This document shows positions 61,808 through 64,000 of a DNA stretch of 64,000 nt, piece by piece; position 1 is the first letter of the stretch, and every line of letters starts with the position of its first letter. The position numbers were made by a program, and so were the translations under genes. Origin of the DNA: Victivallales bacterium (GTDB taxonomy: Bacteria; Verrucomicrobiota; Lentisphaeria; Oligosphaerales; Oligosphaeraceae); the NCBI GenBank assembly GCA_017535315.1, contig JAFXUD010000002.1, positions 248,001 through 312,000 on the forward strand. The letters are read 5' to 3'. The notes beneath the pieces were generated by a model that was not told the DNA's origin, made no database searches, and saw nothing but the letters and a program-made list of their open reading frames with translations.

Positions 61808-64000
61808 CTATTTCAGGGTATTCATCAGTTTGATGTATCGTTCCTTGGCGGTTGGGGAGGTGGGAAGGTTTGCCTTCATCAAGACGGCGTAGTAGTGCTG
61901 CGCCTTCTTGAGGCGTTCAAGGTTTTTCACATCCTTTTCCAGAAGCTCTGCGAGCTCGAGGATGGCATTGGCGAAATAGTAATTATCGACAGGTGTGTCA
62001 TGGGAGGCCTTTTCGCCAAAGCTGGTGTAGAAATCCTCATATTCCTTGATGGCCTCTTCTGTTTTGTCCTGGCAGTTCAACGTGAACGCGAGGAAATAGC
62101 GTGCCATGATGTTGAGGGGATGATAAAGTCCCTCCTGGCGGATGATTTCACGGAAGCACTGTTCGGCGTCCCTGAAGTAGTCCGTATGTTCGCTGATGGG
62201 GCCTTTGCGCGCGATTTGGAGGAGCATTTCGCCGCGTCGTCCAAGTGCGGAGTATTTCAGGTTGGAATCCTGCGCCTCCCTGAAGCAATTGCTGAAAGCA
62301 TCTGCAGCATTTGCATAATCAAGGAGTTTTGCATGCGCATCCCCCTTAAGAAAAAACGCCCTAGCGAGCAGATTTTGGTCATATTGCGCAGGGAGAGGCT
62401 GGTCTTGCGAGGTAAGAGTAGCGATGAGGGTGGTGAGATGGTCAATTGCATCGTTGAACCTTTCCAAATGAAAGGCTGCGTTGGCTGATTCATAGCGGGC
62501 GTATGGTGTAATGAGTGGGTTGCGGACAGGGGTGGTGTTCAACGGGGTGATATAGTATTTGGCGGCCAATTCCCAATTGCCCTCGTTGGCGTATGAGTCT
62601 CCTATCATGATGCAAAGCTCGTCAGAGAGTGGGTCTGCGGGATACTTTTCAAAGAAGTTCTCTGCGTTTTTGCGTGCATCCTCGTCATCCGATGCATTGA
62701 ATTGAAGCATGGAGAGGCTGAAGAGCGCAACTTTGTTCTTTTCAGATGTTCCGTTGCTGGCGACGCCCATGAGCATAGTTTCGGCGAGTTTGACATTGCC
62801 CGCTTCTTCGGCTGCCTGGGCTGCCTCCAGATTTGCCCAGTCAATGAAGGGACTGTTCGGCGTCATTTTGGTGGCACTTTCAGCAAGAAAATGGTTGGCT
62901 GCCGTTTTTTCGGCAGGAGAGGCGGCATATCGTCTCATGCACATTCCCTGAAGTAGAAGCGCCTCCTCGTATTTATCGCTTGTCTGATAGTTATTTGTGA
63001 GGATGGCATATTCGCCCGCCGCCTTTTTGAATTCGTTCAAGGCATAGAGGATATTGGCTTCTTTGAAAAGGGCCATCGGAGCATTGTCGGTCTTTGGGTA
63101 TTGTGTGGCAACTTTTTTAAAGATTGTGATGGCAGTGGTGGAGTATGGCTTAATTTTCTCAGCATCCTTGGAGTTTTGAAGGGAGTTGTGGAAAAAAACC
63201 GCTGCCATGTCTGCGGCTTGGAAAAGGGCGTCGGCGCGTTCTTCCTCATCTTTCCCGAATGGTTCCGCTTTTTCAAAGGCCTCTATGCTGTTGTTGGTGT
63301 CTCCTTGGAATCTGTAGCATTTGCCAATGTTCATGTAGGCTGCATAGAGTTTATCCTGTTCTGGATTGAGGAGGCAGAGCTTTTTGAAGCGTTCAATAGC
63401 CTCATAATAGTTTTTTTCGCTGTAAAGAGACTGGGCATAAAGTTCGGTCAGCTCGATTTCCTCCTGGGAGGCAGGGAAGGTTTGCCCGAAGCTCTCAAGG
63501 GCTTTAATAAGTTCATCTTTGTTGTACTTGACGGCAATGTAGCTGCGGATGACATATTCCATCGAGTGTTTTTTTTGTTCATCGTCGGCTGCGTAGCCGA
63601 TGGCCCTCTGGTATATTGGGATGGCCTCGTCATATCGTTTTGCCGAGTAGAGGGAATCTGCGAGGGCCACGAACATCTGCCACATCTGTAGCCGTGTGTC
63701 AGCGGAATTCGCTGAGGTGGAGAGCTTAGCATTGGCGAATTCCTCCATTGCCTTATCAACTTGATTCAGCAAGGAAAGGATGCGGATTTTGATGATATCG
63801 TATTTCAGTTTTTCCCTTTCATTCTGCTTGGGAGGCTGGACAGTGCTGATGGTGTCCAGGGCTAGCTGATATTTCTGCAGGGCGATCTGGGCTTCCGCAA
63901 GTCTGTATTGCAACTGGAAATCCCCCCTAGTGGATTCGCTGATGGCATTGATGCTGGTGATGAAAAGCTCCATTTCCTCCCATTTCCGCTGTTCCATAAG
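61808..64000 (-). CDS. TPR-repeat protein, N-terminus outside window
   Basis: At least 730 residues; the frame stays open to the right edge, and the Met at 63997 is unlikely to be the real start. It is composed almost entirely of TPR-like helix pairs: LQYRLAEAQIALQKYQLALD, DSLYSAKRYDEAIPIYQRAI, AYMNIGKCYRFQGDTNNSIE, ANILYALNEFKKAAGEYAIL and others through the C-terminus. Such long TPR proteins usually scaffold envelope complexes, in the way YbgF/BamD-like proteins do. Location cannot be judged without the N-terminus. Confidence 0.8.
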   Translation of the reverse strand, partial: LMEQRKWEEMELFITSINAISESTRGDFQLQYRLAEAQIALQKYQLALDTISTVQPPKQNEREKLKYDIIKIRILSLLNQVDKAMEEFANAKLSTSANSADTRLQMWQMFVALADSLYSAKRYDEAIPIYQRAIGYAADDEQKKHSMEYVIRSYIAVKYNKDELIKALESFGQTFPASQEEIELTELYAQSLYSEKNYYEAIERFKKLCLLNPEQDKLYAAYMNIGKCYRFQGDTNNSIEAFEKAEPFGKDEEERADALFQAADMAAVFFHNSLQNSKDAEKIKPYSTTAITIFKKVATQYPKTDNAPMALFKEANILYALNEFKKAAGEYAILTNNYQTSDKYEEALLLQGMCMRRYAASPAEKTAANHFLAESATKMTPNSPFIDWANLEAAQAAEEAGNVKLAETMLMGVASNGTSEKNKVALFSLSMLQFNASDDEDARKNAENFFEKYPADPLSDELCIMIGDSYANEGNWELAAKYYITPLNTTPVRNPLITPYARYESANAAFHLERFNDAIDHLTTLIATLTSQDQPLPAQYDQNLLARAFFLKGDAHAKLLDYANAADAFSNCFREAQDSNLKYSALGRRGEMLLQIARKGPISEHTDYFRDAEQCFREIIRQEGLYHPLNIMARYFLAFTLNCQDKTEEAIKEYEDFYTSFGEKASHDTPVDNYYFANAILELAELLEKDVKNLERLKKAQHYYAVLMKANLPTSPTAKERYIKLMNTLK

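Overview
The window looks like a chromosome segment of a Gram-negative member of the PVC superphylum, most likely Lentisphaerota (Victivallales-like). This is inferred from the gene set: very large secreted glycoside hydrolases, DUF4838 and DUF4091 proteins, a neutral-ceramidase-like protein, a TMEM43 homologue and a complete Bat operon. No rRNA or other phylogenetic marker is present to prove it. The DNA is of middling GC and densely coded, and most secreted proteins carry clear signal peptides. By eye the whole 64 kb holds only four CCGG sites, two of them inside the single tRNA gene.

Layout. Positions 1-770 hold the start of a gene leaving the left edge, a 14-bp tandem repeat rich in CTAG and two strong palindromes. 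Positions 770-9102 carry two secreted carbohydrate-active enzymes on the minus strand. Positions 9100-9620 form a small mosaic: a leader terminator, the apparent 3' relic of an outer-membrane protein, and tRNA-Leu(CAA) bracketed by two copies of a hairpin repeat. Positions 9657-18058 encode a three-gene set: a 1997-residue transglutaminase-like/DUF4011 helicase/Vsr-like nuclease/DUF3320 protein plus two membrane proteins, one with a DUF1232 domain. This is the best candidate for an undescribed, possibly defence-related, system. Positions 18072-30563 hold five secreted glycosidase-like proteins, two of them divergently transcribed paralogues that I cannot place in a family. Positions 30602-35265 encode a RACE-type reductive activator, a GT4 glycosyltransferase and two amidohydrolase-2 proteins. 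Positions 35688-39659 encode a DUF4838 protein and an M14 carboxypeptidase.

Positions 39822-50230 are one operon of nine overlapping or closely spaced genes: moxR, DUF58, a PpiC-type foldase, a DUF4381-like lipoprotein, batA, batB, batC, batD and batE. Positions 50348-56278 are again secreted degradative proteins (SGNH hydrolase, ceramidase-like, CBM9-like plus TIM barrel, LamG). Positions 56568-64000 are mainly housekeeping: TMEM43 family, a GMP synthase whose amidotransferase domain is reduced to a stub, a DegT aminotransferase, a DUF2059 protein, TsaB and a TPR protein leaving the right edge.

A family of hairpin-rich intergenic elements (near 3542, 32205, 47369 and 50243) is spread through the window. 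One copy sits between two in-frame copies of the 3' end of batC. The enzyme genes look like a glycan-foraging set that is secreted but has no SusC/SusD-like importer or local regulator here. The Bat operon, the helicase set and the sequence-level CCGG avoidance are the features with most to say about cell-envelope stress and phage or restriction pressure.
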